6,761 bases of DNA from Burkholderiales bacterium (GTDB taxonomy: Bacteria > Pseudomonadota > Gammaproteobacteria > Burkholderiales > Burkholderiaceae_E): assembly GCA_027489195.1 (NCBI GenBank), contig JAIYAG010000332.1, positions 1 to 6,761 on the forward strand. The letters run 5' to 3'. The notes beneath the pieces were generated by a model. The model did not search any database and was not told the origin of the DNA. It worked only from the letters and a program-made list of their open reading frames with translations. Positions 5,841-6,761 of the stretch are shown here, piece by piece (the stretch's first letter is position 1; the number at the start of each line of letters is the position of its first letter). Position numbers and translations under genes: made by a program.

Positions 5841-6761
5841 TGCCGGCCCGTCTCGTACGTGCCGCACTCTCGCAGCGGGTGGTGGTGGCGGGGCTCGCGC
5901 TCGGCCTGGCGGTCGCCGGCACGATGGCCTGGCGGGCGCTGCCGATCGATGCGTTTCCCGACGTGTCCACGACGCAGGTCAAGGTCATCGTCAAGGCGCC
6001 CGGGATGACCCCCGAGGAGGTCGAGGCGCGGATCGTCGTGCCGCTCGAGCTCGAGCTGCTCGGCATCCCGAAGAAGCGCGTGCTGCGCTCGGTGTCGAAG
6101 TACGCCATCGCCGACGTGACCCTCGACTTCGAGGAGGGCACCGACCTGTGGTGGGCCCGCCAGCAGGTCTCGGAGCGGCTCGCCGACATCGGGCGGTCCC
6201 TGCCGCCGGGGGTGGCCGCCGGGCTCGCGCCGGTGACCACGCCCCTGGGCGAGATGGTGATGTTCACCGTCGACGGTCCCCTGTCGCTGGCCGAGCGCCG
6301 AGGCCTGCTCGACTGGGTGATCCGGCCGGCGCTGCGCACCGTGCCGGGCGTGGCCGACGTCAACGCGCTGGGGGGCGAGGTCCGCAGCCTCGAGGTGGTT
6401 CCGGATCCGGCGGCGATGGCTGCCCGGGGCATCGACGTCGAGCGCCTGCAGAAGGCGCTGCGCGACAACACGGTCAACGACGGCGCGGGGCGGCTCGCTG
6501 CCGGCGAGGAGTCGCTGCTCGTGCGGACCGACGCCGCGGTCCGCGGGCTCGACGACCTGCGCGCCATCGTCGTCGACCGGCGCGACGGCCGCCCGGTGCG
6601 CGTGGGCGACATCGCGCAGGTGCGCACCGGCGAGCTGACCCGCTACGGCGCCGTCACCGAGGACGGCCGCGCCGAGACGGTCCAGGGCCTGGTGCTCGGG
6701 CTGCGGGGGGCCGACGCGGGGCGTCTGGTCGAGGCGGTCCGCGCGCGGCTCGACGAGATCG
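5837..6761 (+). CDS. Efflux RND transporter permease subunit, N-terminal part (CusA/CzcA family)
   Basis: The first 308 residues of an inner-membrane RND pump; full-length members have about 1,000-1,050, so roughly two thirds lies beyond the window and no stop is seen. After a short cytoplasmic N terminus comes one transmembrane helix (about 13-32), then 'LPIDAFPDVSTTQVKV' (35-50), 'APGMTPEEVEARIVVPLE' (54-71), 'SVSKYAIADVTLDFEEGTD' (85-103) and 'WWARQQVSERL' (105-115), the start of the periplasmic porter domain of the heavy-metal efflux (HME) branch rather than the drug (AcrB) branch. 'PLGEMVMFTVDG' (136-147) and 'VIRPALRTVPGVADVNALGG' (161-180) continue the pattern. The residues that define the proton relay and metal path lie downstream, so the cation cannot be predicted. 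Tandem ATG codons occur at 5837 (ATGA overlap of 4 nt with the adaptor stop) and 5840 (1-nt overlap); either gives translational coupling. Confidence 0.93.
   Translation, partial: MMPARLVRAALSQRVVVAGLALGLAVAGTMAWRALPIDAFPDVSTTQVKVIVKAPGMTPEEVEARIVVPLELELLGIPKKRVLRSVSKYAIADVTLDFEEGTDLWWARQQVSERLADIGRSLPPGVAAGLAPVTTPLGEMVMFTVDGPLSLAERRGLLDWVIRPALRTVPGVADVNALGGEVRSLEVVPDPAAMAARGIDVERLQKALRDNTVNDGAGRLAAGEESLLVRTDAAVRGLDDLRAIVVDRRDGRPVRVGDIAQVRTGELTRYGAVTEDGRAETVQGLVLGLRGADAGRLVEAVRARLDEI

Noticed and set aside
4068..5867. A 599-codon open frame on the minus strand, antisense to the efflux genes
   Set aside because: The product is dominated by Arg, Gly, His and Asp with no motif, and it conflicts with the well-supported adaptor gene.
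5764..6627. A 287-codon minus-strand open frame opposite the RND pump
   Set aside because: Ser/Arg/Thr-rich without motifs and antisense to the clear pump reading frame, which runs uninterrupted to the window end.

Overview
The window is very GC-rich (about 70 % by eye) and densely coding, with short gaps, ATGA-type overlaps and strong G/C at third codon positions. Together with the gene content (TRAP transporter, PhyH-family oxygenase, heavy-metal RND efflux) this suggests a free-living proteobacterium, most likely a betaproteobacterium of the Burkholderiales type. That placement is inference; no rRNA or other phylogenetic marker is present.

Layout. (1) Bases 2-2257, plus strand: the 3' end of a TRAP solute-binding protein gene (dctP type), then a complete small permease (dctQ type) and a complete large permease (dctM type). 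A perfect 15-bp GC-rich inverted repeat lies between the binding-protein and small-permease genes; the two permease genes overlap by 4 nt. (2) Bases 2268-3014, plus strand: a 248-aa short-chain dehydrogenase/reductase, 10 nt after dctM and very probably the last gene of the same operon. (3) Bases 3018-3926, minus strand: a PhyH (phytanoyl-CoA dioxygenase) family Fe(II)/2-oxoglutarate oxygenase, ending 3 nt from the dehydrogenase stop in a tail-to-tail arrangement. (4) Bases 3927-4088: a divergent intergenic region with a local drop in GC, the only plausible promoter region seen. (5) Bases 4089-6761, plus strand: a small secreted or anchored His-containing protein of unknown function, a periplasmic adaptor (HlyD/CusB/CzcB type) and the first 308 residues of a CusA/CzcA-type RND pump, cut by the window end.

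How they work together. The TRAP genes import an organic acid or similar small solute using an ion gradient, and the dehydrogenase probably acts on that solute or a product of it; the substrate cannot be read from the sequence. The PhyH oxygenase is on the opposite strand and need not belong to that pathway. The adaptor and pump form the inner-membrane and periplasmic parts of a tripartite exporter, most likely for metal cations. No outer-membrane channel gene lies between the small leading ORF and the adaptor, so the channel must be encoded downstream or elsewhere.

I found no CRISPR array, tRNA, rRNA, insertion sequence or phage gene. Nothing here is clearly a new system. The most interesting items are the dctP/dctQ hairpin, the stop-codon palindrome between the convergent genes, and the unassigned small ORF heading the efflux operon.
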